In this document: positions 1 through 8,804 of the stretch, piece after piece | Layout: every line of letters begins with the position of its first letter | Position numbering within the stretch: the stretch's first letter is position 1 | From: an uncultured Pseudomonadota bacterium | Lineage (GTDB): Bacteria > Pseudomonadota > Alphaproteobacteria > Rs-D84 | Assembly: GCA_902799285.1 (NCBI GenBank) | Contig: CADCAA010000012.1 | Coordinates: 1-39,931 of the forward strand | Length of the DNA stretch: 39,931 nucleotides | Direction: 5' to 3' | Notes under the pieces: model-generated | The model's input: the letters and a program-made list of their open reading frames with translations, nothing else | Databases searched by the model: none | Told to the model about the DNA's origin: nothing | Made by a program: the position numbers and the translations under genes

Positions 1-257
1 TGGCCAGCAAGATGGGCGAAATCATGCTTCAGATGGCCTCCGGAAGGCAGATTATTGCTATCACGCACTTGCCTCAGATTGCAGCTAAAGGTGAGCAGCA
101 GTACAGCGTGTACAAAGAAGACAGCGCAGTTCGCACCGAGACGAAGATTCGCCAACTCGACGAAAACGAACGCGTTACAGCTATTGCGAAACTGCTGAGC
201 GGCGAAGGTGTAAGTGAGGCTGCGTTGGAGAACGCCAAGACATTGTTAAGGAAATAG
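1..257 (+). CDS. recN: RecN C-terminal fragment (Bacteroidales-like)
   Basis: This is the last ~84 codons of the DNA repair ATPase RecN, an SMC-like protein acting in double-strand-break repair. The reading frame is open from base 3, so the gene begins upstream of the window. The C-terminal ATPase head is recognisable: after the Walker B region comes the conserved THLPQIAAKG segment (H-loop/switch) followed by a typical short C-terminal helix ending in KTLLRK. The wording of the sequence is closest to Bacteroidales RecN from memory. It lies 3 bases before rarA on the same strand. Base composition and flavour differ from everything after ~450, so I regard it as foreign to the rest of the window. 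Confidence 0.85.
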   Translation, partial: ASKMGEIMLQMASGRQIIAITHLPQIAAKGEQQYSVYKEDSAVRTETKIRQLDENERVTAIAKLLSGEGVSEAALENAKTLLRK

Positions 258-260
258 GAT

Positions 261-449
261 ATGCTACCGTTAGCAGAAAGGATGCGTCCGCGGACGTTGG
301 ACGACTACATAGGACAAAAGCACCTGGTTGGTGAAGGTGCCATTCTCAGACAAATGATTGAGAGTGGCAATCTGTCGTCGTTCATCCTGTGGGGTCCTCC
401 GGGTGTAGGTAAGACTACATTGGCGAGGATTATTGCGCATCAGTTGCAA
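261..449 (+). CDS. rarA: RarA/MgsA N-terminal fragment, cut by chimeric junction
   Basis: This is the N-terminus of the replication-associated recombination protein RarA (MgsA), a clamp-loader-like AAA+ ATPase active at stalled forks. It starts [19 protein letters not shown] and has a Walker A motif GPPGVGKTT near residues 45-53. The family is about 420 residues long, but this frame dies after 65 codons. The last residue that fits the family is about residue 63, and the sequence then becomes that of an antiporter gene on the opposite strand. The truncation coincides with the truncation of that antiporter. A contig misjoin is the simplest reading. Confidence 0.82.
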
Positions 450-1466
450 CATCAGTAATCCGAATTCGCCGCCCTGGGCCAGCAGTAATGAAATAAATGC
501 GGATTCAGGGGCCGGGTTATGGCGCACACGTGCAGTCATAAATATTGCAAAAAACTTTAACGTCATTAAGCCCGCCAAGCCAATCAGCACCACGTACCAT
601 TTCGAATATAATAAATCCAAATTTAATCCCATGCCCAAAACGATAAAGAATATCGCCAGGAACAATGTGGTATACGGACTGATTTCTGCGGTGATTTGGT
701 GGCGATAGATTGTTTCACTCATTAACATACCGCACAAAAATCCGCCCAGGCCCGATGGCAATCCAAACCAATCAAACAGCACCGCCCACAATATTATATT
801 CAACATTATGAACAACAAAAACAATTCTTTGCTTTTGGTTTTGGACACCGCGCGCATTACCGGATTCAGCACAAAGCGACCAACCACAACAACACCTGCA
901 ATCAATATCAATGACAGCACAGCAACATCAATTAATGTCGCGCCCAAATTAAACGATTTACCCGATAACACCGGCAACATCGCCAATAATGGTATCGAAA
1001 GCAAATCTTGAAATAACAATACCGAGAAAATCTGGCGACCTATATTTGAATTTAGTTGGTTGCGATCGCCCAGCAACTGTAAATCTTCGGATGTGGATGA
1101 CATTGCCAACAGCAGTGCCACCATTATCGCGCCCATAACGGTCCAGCCCGTGAATTCAAATAAAAATGGAAATAGCACAACCGCGACCAATAAAACCTGG
1201 GCCGCGCCAAAGCCGAATATTGTGTTGCGCATTGTCCATAATTTTGAAAAATTTATTTCCAAACCAATTGTGAACCACAAAAATAATATGCCCAGATCAC
1301 CCAGTGTTTGCCACGCGCCGGTTAATTCAAACAAATTCAACATATATGGGCCGGACAATAATCCAGCAAATAAAAACGCCACCAATGCGCCGATTTTCGC
1401 CATGCGCAGAAAATATATTAAACAACAAATAATTGCGAAAAATGATAACACCTGAATCGATATCAT
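450..1466 (-). CDS. CPA2-family cation:proton antiporter, 3' end missing
   Basis: This is a KefB/YbaL-like monovalent cation:proton antiporter of the inner membrane. It is a polytopic Na_H_Exchanger domain with about ten or more hydrophobic helices. Family motifs are present: a GLEINF segment near residue 70, [16 protein letters not shown] near 120, a [21 protein letters not shown] block near 145-165, and AQGGEFGLL near residues 330-338. After that segment the frame runs into the foreign RarA sequence, so the remaining helices and any TrkA-N/TrkA-C regulatory domains are lost. The start at 1466 has a strong GAGGAGGAG Shine-Dalgarno. It follows rsmA on the same strand, 53 bases downstream. The transported ion cannot be told from sequence. 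Confidence 0.85.
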
Positions 1467-1519
1467 GGTGGGTTCCCTCCTCCTCTGGATACAAATTGAC
1501 TATACTAAATCAGTGAAAG

Positions 1520-2347
1520 TTATAGCAATACTTTTTTTGTTTTTTTTACAAATTTTTCTGGACTCAGGTTTTCCGCGCGTTCTGTGCCGGTAAGTCCGAA
1601 CGATGACCAATCGACGTCCGGCATTATGCCGCGTATCATCTTGCGGCGCATACCGAATAATTTCGCGGTTAATTTTTCAATGTTTTCAATGTCGCCAATG
1701 CGTGCGATTTTGTCGGCGTTTGGAATTATCTGGACAACAGCAGACGTGACCCTGGGCGCAGGTGTAAATGCAGTTCGCGGAACATTGAATAAAATTTTTG
1801 CATCCGCAACCAATGATACCAGCACCGACAATCGACCGTATGCGTCGTCGCCGGGGCGCGCGATTATACGTTCGGCCACTTCGCGCTGAAACATTAATGT
1901 TAATGATTTTATTTTTTCGCCATTTGCAATTTTATGCAGCCATTGAATCAATAATTCTGTGCCGACATTGTATGGTAAATTAGAGCAAATTGAGTATTCG
2001 CAGAACCCCAATTTTGAAAAATCAACCTTTAATGCGTCGCCGAAAATCACGTTCAATCGGCCATCTGATGCGGCCATCACGCGCGATAAAATCGGTTCTG
2101 TGGTCCTATCCATTTCAATTGCAACCACGTGTTTTGCGCCCGCCATCAATAATGCACGCGTCAGTCCGGCGGGGCCGGGTCCAACCTCCACCACGGGATA
2201 TTTACCAATATCTGGGACAGAACGAGCAATCCGACCGGTTAAATTCAAATCAAACAGAAAGTTTTGGCCAAACTGTTTCTTCGCCGTCATTTTAGCATCG
2301 CGCATCATTTGTGACACGGGTGGCAAAGATGCAATATTATCCGTCAT
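1520..2347 (-). CDS. rsmA: 16S rRNA (adenine1518/1519-N6)-dimethyltransferase
   Basis: RsmA (KsgA) dimethylates two adjacent adenines in the 3'-terminal hairpin of 16S rRNA late in 30S assembly. The protein is 275 residues, normal length. Residues 21-35 (KKQFGQNFL) match the family N-terminus. The SAM-binding motif I is VVEVGPGPAGLTRALL (about 52-67), and the catalytic N6-adenine motif NLPY is at 123-126. The C-terminal domain carries the expected FTPAPRVTSAVV and LFGMRRK segments. It overlaps recR by 4 bases (ATGA), so the two are probably translationally coupled. RecR-RsmA-antiporter appear to form one transcript. Confidence 0.97.
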   Translation of the reverse strand: MTDNIASLPPVSQMMRDAKMTAKKQFGQNFLFDLNLTGRIARSVPDIGKYPVVEVGPGPAGLTRALLMAGAKHVVAIEMDRTTEPILSRVMAASDGRLNVIFGDALKVDFSKLGFCEYSICSNLPYNVGTELLIQWLHKIANGEKIKSLTLMFQREVAERIIARPGDDAYGRLSVLVSLVADAKILFNVPRTAFTPAPRVTSAVVQIIPNADKIARIGDIENIEKLTAKLFGMRRKMIRGIMPDVDWSSFGLTGTERAENLSPEKFVKKTKKVLL

Positions 2348-2934
2348 AACTTTTTACGCCCCCCGAATGCCAATGTCAATGTGCCGTCGTCAATGTAATC
2401 CAGTTCACCACCCAATGGCACACCAGATGCCAATTCCGTGTATGTTATGTTTTCGTCGTTAATTGTCGACATTATATAGTTTGCGGTGGTTTTACCCTCA
2501 ATCGTATTTGGTAATGCGAAAATAATTTCGTGTATATTTTCGTTTTTTATGCGCGACTGGATTCCCGCGATATTCAAATCGGCCGGGGTTGTGCCACTGA
2601 TGCCGGACAGTACACCACCAATGATATGATAACGGCCGTGAAACACAGACGATTTTTCGAAAACAATCACGTCCGACATATCGCGAACAACGCACAACGT
2701 GCCATTTGCGCGCGATGTATCACGACAAAATTCACATATATCGCCGTCTGTTAAAATTCCACAAATTGGGCAGGGGTGAATTGTTGATGATACCGTATTC
2801 AAAGTTTCGGCCAACGCGGTGGCACGACCGGTTTTATCGGCCAATAAAGACAGGACTATGCGCGTGGCCGCACGATTTCCAACACGGGGCAATCGCGCAA
2901 ACATTTTAATCAATTTTTCAATTTGTGGGTTCAT
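2344..2934 (-). CDS. recR: Recombination mediator RecR
   Basis: RecR works with RecF/RecO to load RecA at gaps. The protein is 196 residues, the usual size. A helix-hairpin-helix region lies at about 5-30 (LPRVGNRAATRIVLSLL). It is followed by the C4 zinc finger with Cys55, Cys58, Cys67 and Cys70, then a Toprim domain from about residue 78 and the C-terminal FGGRKKL. The TGA stop overlaps the rsmA start (ATGA), which also shows that TGA is a normal stop in this genome. No convincing Shine-Dalgarno precedes the ATG. A TACAAT box sits 9 bases upstream, so a leaderless or near-leaderless message is possible. Confidence 0.97.
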   Translation of the reverse strand: MNPQIEKLIKMFARLPRVGNRAATRIVLSLLADKTGRATALAETLNTVSSTIHPCPICGILTDGDICEFCRDTSRANGTLCVVRDMSDVIVFEKSSVFHGRYHIIGGVLSGISGTTPADLNIAGIQSRIKNENIHEIIFALPNTIEGKTTANYIMSTINDENITYTELASGVPLGGELDYIDDGTLTLAFGGRKKL

Positions 2935-2949
2935 AACAATTGCATTGTA

Positions 2950-4056
2950 TTAATGAAAAACATAACTGTCAATACCGGCGGCGGTTGCAGAATTACGCAG
3001 GTTTTGCGCCTGAGTTTCACTGATATTATTTAACCGCACGCGATACAATCCGCCCGATGCGCGTTCAATTACCGGCGTCACGCCCAATGATTGTTCGACA
3101 TTTTTAACCTGATGCGTGGCGGCATCGTATGAGGAAAACGCACCAAACTGGACACCGGATGCACCGGACGATAATTTTGTGTTTGTTGTTTTGGCGGGCG
3201 CGGGTGTCGGCGCAGCGTCCGCAACGGGGGTATTTACCATTATCGGTGCAGTGCCATTTTCCAACATTTTAAACCCACGGTTCAACAAACTGGTTGCGAC
3301 AGAGGCACGGATATCCTTGTTATCAGCCCCCAGCACCACCGCAATTAAATGGTGACCGTCGCGTTTCGCCGTCGCAACAAGCGAATATTTTGATTTATTT
3401 GTAAATCCGGTTTTCATACCGTCGCATCCCTCGTACGAGGTCAGCAAACGATTTCCATTTGTATATGTTTGACCGTTGTAATTCCAACTTTTTATTCCGA
3501 AATATTTCCAATATTGTGGAAAATGTTTATACACCGCAACCGCCAACAATGCGATGTCACGCGCGGTTGATAAATGGTCATCGTCCGGCAGTCCCGATGA
3601 ATTTTCAAAATTCGTATTCGACAGACCAATTTCGGTTGCAACCTGGGTCATGAGCGATGCAAAATTACCCTCTTTACCGCCCTTTAAATTTTCGGCCAGC
3701 ACGCGTGCAACGTCGTTCGCACTGTGTACAGCAACAGCCTTAATCGCATCTTCGACCTTAATCTTGGACCCCGCGGGCAGACCCAGTTTCATAGGTTCGG
3801 CCGCAGCCGCAGATTTTGATACAATCAAATAATCATCCAAATGCAAACGCCCGTGTTCCAGCGCATTAAATGTCAAATATAACGTCATAATCTTGGTAAG
3901 ACTCGCCGGGTAATTTGGAACATTTGCGTTTTCAGAATACAACACGCGACCAGAATCCATATCGGCAACCAATGCCGCACGATATGACGCCGCATTTGCC
4001 AAATTGCACACCAGCAATATCGGCAAAACAAATAAAAACTTTATTATTTTTTTCAT
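2950..4056 (-). CDS. dacA: D-alanyl-D-alanine carboxypeptidase with SPOR domain (PBP5-like)
   Basis: This is a periplasmic S11-family low-molecular-weight penicillin-binding protein that trims the terminal D-Ala from peptidoglycan stem peptides. A signal peptide covers residues 1-22 (cleavage after NANA). The active-site motifs are in order: SLTK at Ser52-Lys55, SAN at 112-114 and KTG at 215-217. A Pro/Ala-rich linker (about 275-295) leads to a C-terminal SPOR domain (about 300-365), which in other proteins binds denuded glycan at the division site. That suggests septal localisation. This S11+SPOR architecture is common in alphaproteobacteria. There is no clear Shine-Dalgarno, and a promoter ends 7 bases before the ATG. 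Confidence 0.95.
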   Translation of the reverse strand: MKKIIKFLFVLPILLVCNLANAASYRAALVADMDSGRVLYSENANVPNYPASLTKIMTLYLTFNALEHGRLHLDDYLIVSKSAAAAEPMKLGLPAGSKIKVEDAIKAVAVHSANDVARVLAENLKGGKEGNFASLMTQVATEIGLSNTNFENSSGLPDDDHLSTARDIALLAVAVYKHFPQYWKYFGIKSWNYNGQTYTNGNRLLTSYEGCDGMKTGFTNKSKYSLVATAKRDGHHLIAVVLGADNKDIRASVATSLLNRGFKMLENGTAPIMVNTPVADAAPTPAPAKTTNTKLSSGASGVQFGAFSSYDAATHQVKNVEQSLGVTPVIERASGGLYRVRLNNISETQAQNLRNSATAAGIDSYVFH

Positions 4057-4063
4057 GATACAA

Positions 4064-4093
4064 ATGTTAGTAAAAATGTCGTTGCTCGGTCAA
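4064..4093 (-). promoter_or_regulatory. Promoter of dacA, leaderless geometry
   Basis: On the minus strand a TTGACC -35 box (4088-4093) and a TAACAT -10 box (4064-4069) are separated by 18 bases. The ATG of dacA follows only 7 bases after the -10. Transcription would therefore start at or next to the start codon. Confidence 0.6.
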
Positions 4094-4104
4094 TAGTAAA
4101 AATA

Positions 4105-4133
4105 TTGACATAAATAATGATTGCTGATAAAAA
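4105..4133 (+). promoter_or_regulatory. Promoter of the small membrane protein pair
   Basis: A perfect TTGACA (4105-4110) is followed after 17 bases by TAAAAA (4128-4133). The downstream gene has an AAAGGGG Shine-Dalgarno at 4141-4147. The promoter is divergent from the dacA promoter, only 11 bases away. Confidence 0.6.
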
Positions 4134-4155
4134 TAATTGCAAAGGGGCGTAAATT

Positions 4156-4467
4156 ATGGATAAACCAACAGAATCCGATTTGAATCTGCTGATAGATGAT
4201 AAAAAAGTAGATTTATATGGCGCAAAGGCAACTATTTTTACTGGTGCTGTTGGAACTGTAATAATGTTAATAATCGCCGCAGGCCTTTATACCGATACAA
4301 AAAAGGACGCTGTGCCAAATCAATTGGAACTCTTTACGATTGCCGCGTGTTGTCTTATCGCTTTTGTGAGCAGTATAGGTGGTATGAAAGGCGTAAAGAA
4401 TTATTGCAAAACAAAACGCGAAATATCAAAATTAAAAAAAGAAAAAGGCTTATACTATGGCAGATAA
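4156..4467 (+). CDS. Small two-helix membrane protein, first of a duplicated pair
   Basis: This is an unrecognised 103-residue protein. It has a short acidic/polar N-terminus, two hydrophobic helices (about 27-48 and 63-82) and a Lys-rich cytoplasmic-looking tail (KTKREISKLKKEKG). The start is supported by AAAGGGG 8 bases upstream and by a good promoter. Its last 11 bases overlap the next gene, so the two are probably translationally coupled. The layout (K-rich start, helix, D/K/D-containing loop with a Pro, second helix, NY/DY, K-rich tail) is repeated in the next gene, suggesting tandem duplication. The function is unknown. Confidence 0.75.
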   Translation: MDKPTESDLNLLIDDKKVDLYGAKATIFTGAVGTVIMLIIAAGLYTDTKKDAVPNQLELFTIAACCLIAFVSSIGGMKGVKNYCKTKREISKLKKEKGLYYGR

Positions 4468-4732
4468 TAAAAAAGTTCCGACAAGAAAAGATTTAAGAGA
4501 TAAAAAAATTGATATTGTTTTTTTAGTTATCACTACGTTGGGAATGTTAGGGTTGGCGATTGATTTTTGTGTTGAAGCAAAATCTGATTCACATCCACGT
4601 GTAATGAAGGCATTGGCAATTACCTGTGCTTTTGGGACCGCGGTTGGTGCCGCCAATACTGCTAAATGTTTATATGATTATAATGATATCAAGACTCAAT
4701 TAGCCAACAAAGCAAACGAAAAACAAAAATAA
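4457..4732 (+). CDS. Small two-helix membrane protein, second of a duplicated pair
   Basis: This is an unrecognised 91-residue protein. Two hydrophobic helices (about 16-36 and 52-72) are joined by a polar loop containing Asp and Pro, and a charged tail with a run of Lys and Asn follows. It aligns by eye with its upstream neighbour along most of its length. The start codon lies inside the 3' end of that gene (11-base overlap). It ends 2 bases before a strong terminator shared with the convergent pyk gene. The function is unknown; a two-component membrane module is one possibility. Confidence 0.75.
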   Translation: MADNKKVPTRKDLRDKKIDIVFLVITTLGMLGLAIDFCVEAKSDSHPRVMKALAITCAFGTAVGAANTAKCLYDYNDIKTQLANKANEKQK

Positions 4733-4734
4733 TT

Positions 4735-4768
4735 AAAAAGGTCGAAAAATTTCGACCTTTTGTTTTTT
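4735..4768. terminator. Bidirectional Rho-independent terminator
   Basis: A 12-base stem (AAAAGGTCGAAA / TTTCGACCTTTT) is flanked by A- and T-runs. It lies between the + strand small-protein pair and the convergent pyk gene, and overlaps the pyk stop codon. It can serve both directions. Confidence 0.85.
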
Positions 4769-6137
4769 AATTCAATCCGCGCAGGCTGATGTTTCCGTCG
4801 TCGACAACGACCACCGCACCGATATTTATATTCAATGTGCGGGCGGCGGCAAAGCCATCGCGCCGACCAAACATTTCCGTATCAAATACCGGGAACACAC
4901 CGCGACACAGACACAAATGATTTGCAACCGTTTCATCATTACACACCGCGATAATCGGCATGTCGGGCCGACGACAAGAAATTTCAGTTGTGGCGACACC
5001 ATCATTATCGAACACAATTATTGCCGATGCGTTATTTAAATGCGCCATAGAACACACTGAACGCGACCAATTGTTTTCGGGTATATGTTCAATGCGCAAC
5101 CAATCGTTTGGATTTGCAATCGCATCCATATCTGCATAGGTTAAAATGCGCGACATAACATCAATTGTATTCACAGGATTTGCACCTATGGTGGTTTCTT
5201 CACTTGTCATACATGAATCCGCGCGCAGGTATGCCGCATTGGCAACATCACTGATTTCTGCGCGGGTTGGAAATTCGGAATCGACCAGTGACGCCAACAT
5301 TTGTGTTGCCATAATCACGGGCTTATTCATTTGGCGACAGGTGCGGATAATATGACGCGAAATCGCGGGGACCTGTTCATACGGCATTTCGACCGCCAAA
5401 TCGCCGCGCGCAATCATTATTCCATCGGCCGCGGTCACAATGTTTTCAATGTCGCGGACCGCGTGCGGACGTTCAATTTTAGCAATTATTTTTATTTTGT
5501 GTGATGTGCGCGCGTTGATAAAATCACGAACATATGCAATATCGTCGGCACTTTGCACAAAAGACACCGCGACAAAATCAGGATTTTTTGTGATTGCATA
5601 TTCCAAATCCGATTTATCTTTATCCGTCAGCACATCGCCCGACACAAAAGTATCCGGTAAATTAAATCCGCGACGCGACCAAATTTCATTTCCGCGTGTG
5701 ACAGTTGTCACGATTTTTGTCGGTTCAACCCGATCAACACGCATTTCAATCTTGCCATCATTCAGCAAAATTCGGTCACCGATATGCATTGATGCAATTA
5801 CATCCGGATGCGGCAAATACACGCGTTCGGAATTGCCGGGGGTATCATTACTGTCGAAAGTAAATTTTTGGCCGACCGTTAGTTTATATTTATCCTCGGT
5901 CGCGAAATTACCGATTCTGTGTTTGGGTCCCTGTAAATCAACCATTACTGCAACGGGTGTTTTTAATTCGCGTGCGACGGCACGAATCGTATCGATTTTT
6001 TTCCCTTGGGTATCGCCGGTATCGTGACTGAAATTTATACGGAATAAATTTGCACCACGACGCACCATTTTTGTTAAAACAGCGTGACTTTCAGACTTTG
6101 GACCGATTGATGCCGTGATTTTAGTGTATTTGTACAT
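4767..6137 (-). CDS. pyk: Pyruvate kinase
   Basis: Pyruvate kinase catalyses PEP + ADP to pyruvate + ATP, the last glycolytic step, in the cytosol. The protein has 456 residues, within the normal range. Recognisable segments are the N-terminal KITASIGPKS, the active-site Arg/Asn/Ser in NLFRINFSHD (about 31-40), VDLQGPKHRIG, the IIAKIERP catalytic Lys segment, GIMIARGDLAVEM, and NKPVIMATQML. The segment that is usually LSGETA reads TSEETT here, a modest departure. AGAGAGAG precedes the ATG at 6137. With the pyruvate phosphate dikinase in this window, the PEP-pyruvate node has a forward enzyme and a reversible one. Confidence 0.96.
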   Translation of the reverse strand: MYKYTKITASIGPKSESHAVLTKMVRRGANLFRINFSHDTGDTQGKKIDTIRAVARELKTPVAVMVDLQGPKHRIGNFATEDKYKLTVGQKFTFDSNDTPGNSERVYLPHPDVIASMHIGDRILLNDGKIEMRVDRVEPTKIVTTVTRGNEIWSRRGFNLPDTFVSGDVLTDKDKSDLEYAITKNPDFVAVSFVQSADDIAYVRDFINARTSHKIKIIAKIERPHAVRDIENIVTAADGIMIARGDLAVEMPYEQVPAISRHIIRTCRQMNKPVIMATQMLASLVDSEFPTRAEISDVANAAYLRADSCMTSEETTIGANPVNTIDVMSRILTYADMDAIANPNDWLRIEHIPENNWSRSVCSMAHLNNASAIIVFDNDGVATTEISCRRPDMPIIAVCNDETVANHLCLCRGVFPVFDTEMFGRRDGFAAARTLNINIGAVVVVDDGNISLRGLN

Positions 6138-6212
6138 TACTCTCTCTTTATCTTGATTTTTATCAATAATAATATATTATATTGTTATAAATTAAACAAG
6201 GGGAAAACAAAC

Positions 6213-6461
6213 ATGAAAAATGCAAATCATGGTGCTTTTGATAACCAACAATTAATGTCTATTATTGAAAGAATTGAAAAGTTGAACGAGGATGCGGCAA
6301 ACATCGCGGCCGATATCAAAGAGATTTATTCCGAGGCTAAATCCGCCGGATACGATCCAAAATATATTCGTCAAATGATACGTTTACGTAAAATGGACCC
6401 AGACGAAATTGACGAGGTTGATGAATTAACCAAAATGTATCGTGATGCGTTGGGAATTTAA
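6213..6461 (+). CDS. gapR: GapR-family (DUF2312) DNA-binding protein
   Basis: This is an 82-residue protein of the GapR family. These alphaproteobacterial nucleoid-associated proteins bind overtwisted AT-rich DNA as coiled-coil tetramers ahead of replication and transcription forks. The family core is visible: an N-terminal heptad-rich helix (LMSIIERIEKLNEDAANIAADIKEIYSEAKSAG), then GYDPKYIRQMIRLRKMD and an acidic helix ending in MYRDALG. I chose the ATG at 6213, because it has AAGGGG 9 bases upstream, over the in-frame ATG at 6153. The RNHCP gene starts 3 bases after its stop, so they form a two-gene operon. Confidence 0.92.
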   Translation: MKNANHGAFDNQQLMSIIERIEKLNEDAANIAADIKEIYSEAKSAGYDPKYIRQMIRLRKMDPDEIDEVDELTKMYRDALGI

Positions 6462-6464
6462 TTT

Positions 6465-6779
6465 ATGAAGCAATTTACAAAATGTGTTGAAGATTTTAAC
6501 TGCGCCCATTGTGGCGCAGTTGTACGTGGTAATGGATACACCAATCATTGTCCAAAATGCCTGTGGTCACGCCATGTCGATAATAACCCTGGCGACCGCG
6601 CAAGCGATTGTGGTGGTATGATGGAACCGATATCGATTGAACAACGCGGTGGCGAATTTATTATCACGCATAAATGCACAGTCTGTGGCAAGGTTATTCG
6701 CCAGCATGCGTCGGTCGATGACGATATGGACGCTATTATTTCCATATCAACAAATCCAGACTTTATTTTCGGCAAATAA
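6465..6779 (+). CDS. RNHCP-domain zinc-ribbon protein
   Basis: This 104-residue protein belongs to the RNHCP family, named after its motif. Here the motif reads TNHCPKCLWS (Arg replaced by Thr). Four CxxC-type knuckles (CAHC near 13, CPKC near 30, Cys46, and CTVC near 68) suggest zinc binding, followed by a GDRASDCGGMMEPI segment typical of the family. The biochemical role is not established as far as I know. It is cotranscribed with gapR (3-base gap), which could mean a nucleic-acid-related function, but that is inference. Confidence 0.88.
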   Translation: MKQFTKCVEDFNCAHCGAVVRGNGYTNHCPKCLWSRHVDNNPGDRASDCGGMMEPISIEQRGGEFIITHKCTVCGKVIRQHASVDDDMDAIISISTNPDFIFGK

Positions 6780-6826
6780 TTTTATTTTTTCGTTGCGCAT
6801 TGGGAATTTGCACCTATAATTTCAAT

Positions 6827-8804
6827 ATGCGTGATTTTTTATTTCATCAGATTCAAAATAAATTTCTGTTGGTGCCATTTTTAATGGCATTTGGGGCGGC
6901 GTTATATTTTATGATGCCGGGTGAGCCCATGATTACGCATCCGCGTTTTAGCGTTTATCGCGTGTGCAATTATTTTATTATTTGGCAAAATAAATTTATT
7001 ATTACGTGGCGCAGTATTATTTTTATTCGGATTTTTATATGCCGCTTTTTATACGCAGACAATCGTCACAACCCCAATATTAAAATATGATTTACGCAAT
7101 ACTGAAATTGTGGCAAATGTCCGCGATATTGATATTTCTGATGATAAAACACGGGTTGTATTATCGGTTCCGGCGGCCGATTTACGATTAAATGCGACGC
7201 GTGATGCAAATATAAAGTTAACCGTCACAGATGACAATATTCCACAAATTGGCGATGTAATTCGCGCGACAGCATCGCTGTTTCCGCCCGCACCGTGCGA
7301 AGCACCGGAATCTTTTGATTATGCACGTTGGGCGTATTTTAACAATTTAACGGCGACGGGTTATATTGCTGATTATGAAATTTTGAATCATAAAAACACA
7401 ATTGGCATAAACAGTATGCGCAATAGCATACACGAAAAATCCGATTCTTTTTTAACCGATGGTTTGGTGTTGGGATACAAAAATGCCGTGCCAAAAATCG
7501 ATAAAGATATTTGGACGACTGCCGGCGTTGGGCACATTTGGTCGATTAGTGGTTTTCATATGACGCTAATTGGCGGATGGTTGTTTGCGTTTTTCTATTT
7601 GATATGTCGCAGTATCGGATTTATCACAAAACGCGTACCAGCACGAATTATTGCGACGATTATTGCATGGATTTTATTGTTCGGGTATGTTTGTGTGTCT
7701 GGTTTTGGAATTGCAACATGGCGCGCGTTTTTGATGACTTCGCTTTTGTTTTTAGCCCTGCTGTTTGGACGTAATGCAATATCAATGCGAAATATTTGTA
7801 TTGCATTTTTAATTTTGTTTTTTGTAAATCCGCATTTTATAACGCAAAGCGGATTTCAATTATCTTTTGCCGCGATATTTGGACTTGTTTGGTTTTTTGG
7901 TGATAAAAAATTTGATACATCCGATGCGCCATGGTATGCAAAAGTGAAAGTTTGGCTGTATGTTGCAGCCATGACATCGGTTGTGGCAACTGTATTTACT
8001 TTGCCGTTTATCGCGACGCATTTCAGTTCTGTGCCGTTATACAGTTTGATTGGAAATTTAGTTTTGTTGCCGATATTTTCTTTTGCCATTATGCCATTGG
8101 TTATCATCGGCACGATTTGCGCAATGTTTGGCGGGCATCTGTTTCTGTATTGGGCGACACGCATTTATGATATGGCGTTAAATATTGCGCAACAGATTGC
8201 AGAAATGCCGATGTCTAATATTTATATGCCGCACATTCCGGATGTCGCGTTTATGTTTTTTATTATTGGATTGATATGTTTGATTTTTGTGCGGCCGATG
8301 CGCGATTCAACGCGTTGGATTTATCGTCGTATGAATTATGTTTTGTGCGTGCTGTGTGCAATTGTTGGAATTTTTATTGTTGCAACACAATCGCGGCCGG
8401 TATTTTATGTGACTGGCGACCACGAATTGATTGGTATGGTATATGATGGCAAGTTAGAATTTAACAAAGCACGTGCATCAAATCATTATTTTGCTTTTAA
8501 TGCATTTCGAAAATTAAATGGCGAACCACCCGCCGACACCAATATTCGTCATAAATGCGATGATGGTGTCTGTATTTATAAATCAAAAAAATTCACGGTC
8601 GCATATATTCAGAAATTCAAATCCATTGCAAAACATTTTGCGAAAATTTGTCGTGATGATAGCACAGATTTTATTGTGTCGTATTTTGATATATCCGCGC
8701 CACTATGCAATCACAAAATTTTGCATGGCGGGTTTGTGATTTATGAATCAGGAAAAATTAAACACACACCGATTAATCGTTGGTGGAATAATCCGCACGA
8801 ATAA
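6827..8804 (+). CDS. comEC: ComEC/Rec2 DNA-uptake channel, frameshifted near N-terminus
   Basis: ComEC is the inner-membrane channel that takes up single-stranded DNA in natural transformation. The N-terminal part reads from ATG 6827 (FLFHQIQNKFLLVPFLMAFG...) in one frame up to about MMPGEPM. The family-like continuation LRIRVLAFIACAIILLFG...FGFLYAAFYTQTI lies in the next frame from about 6933 and stays open to 8804. One extra base around 6929-6934 explains this. The Competence domain follows, with GVGHIWSISGFHMT and many helices. Restored length is about 659 residues with no metallo-beta-lactamase-like C-terminal domain, as in many alphaproteobacteria. Its 3' end overlaps convergent truA by 32 bases. 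It may be a pseudogene or a sequencing error. Confidence 0.85.

Noticed and set aside
433-1455. Plus-strand ORFs opposite the antiporter
   Set aside because: They are shadows of a well-supported membrane protein on the other strand.
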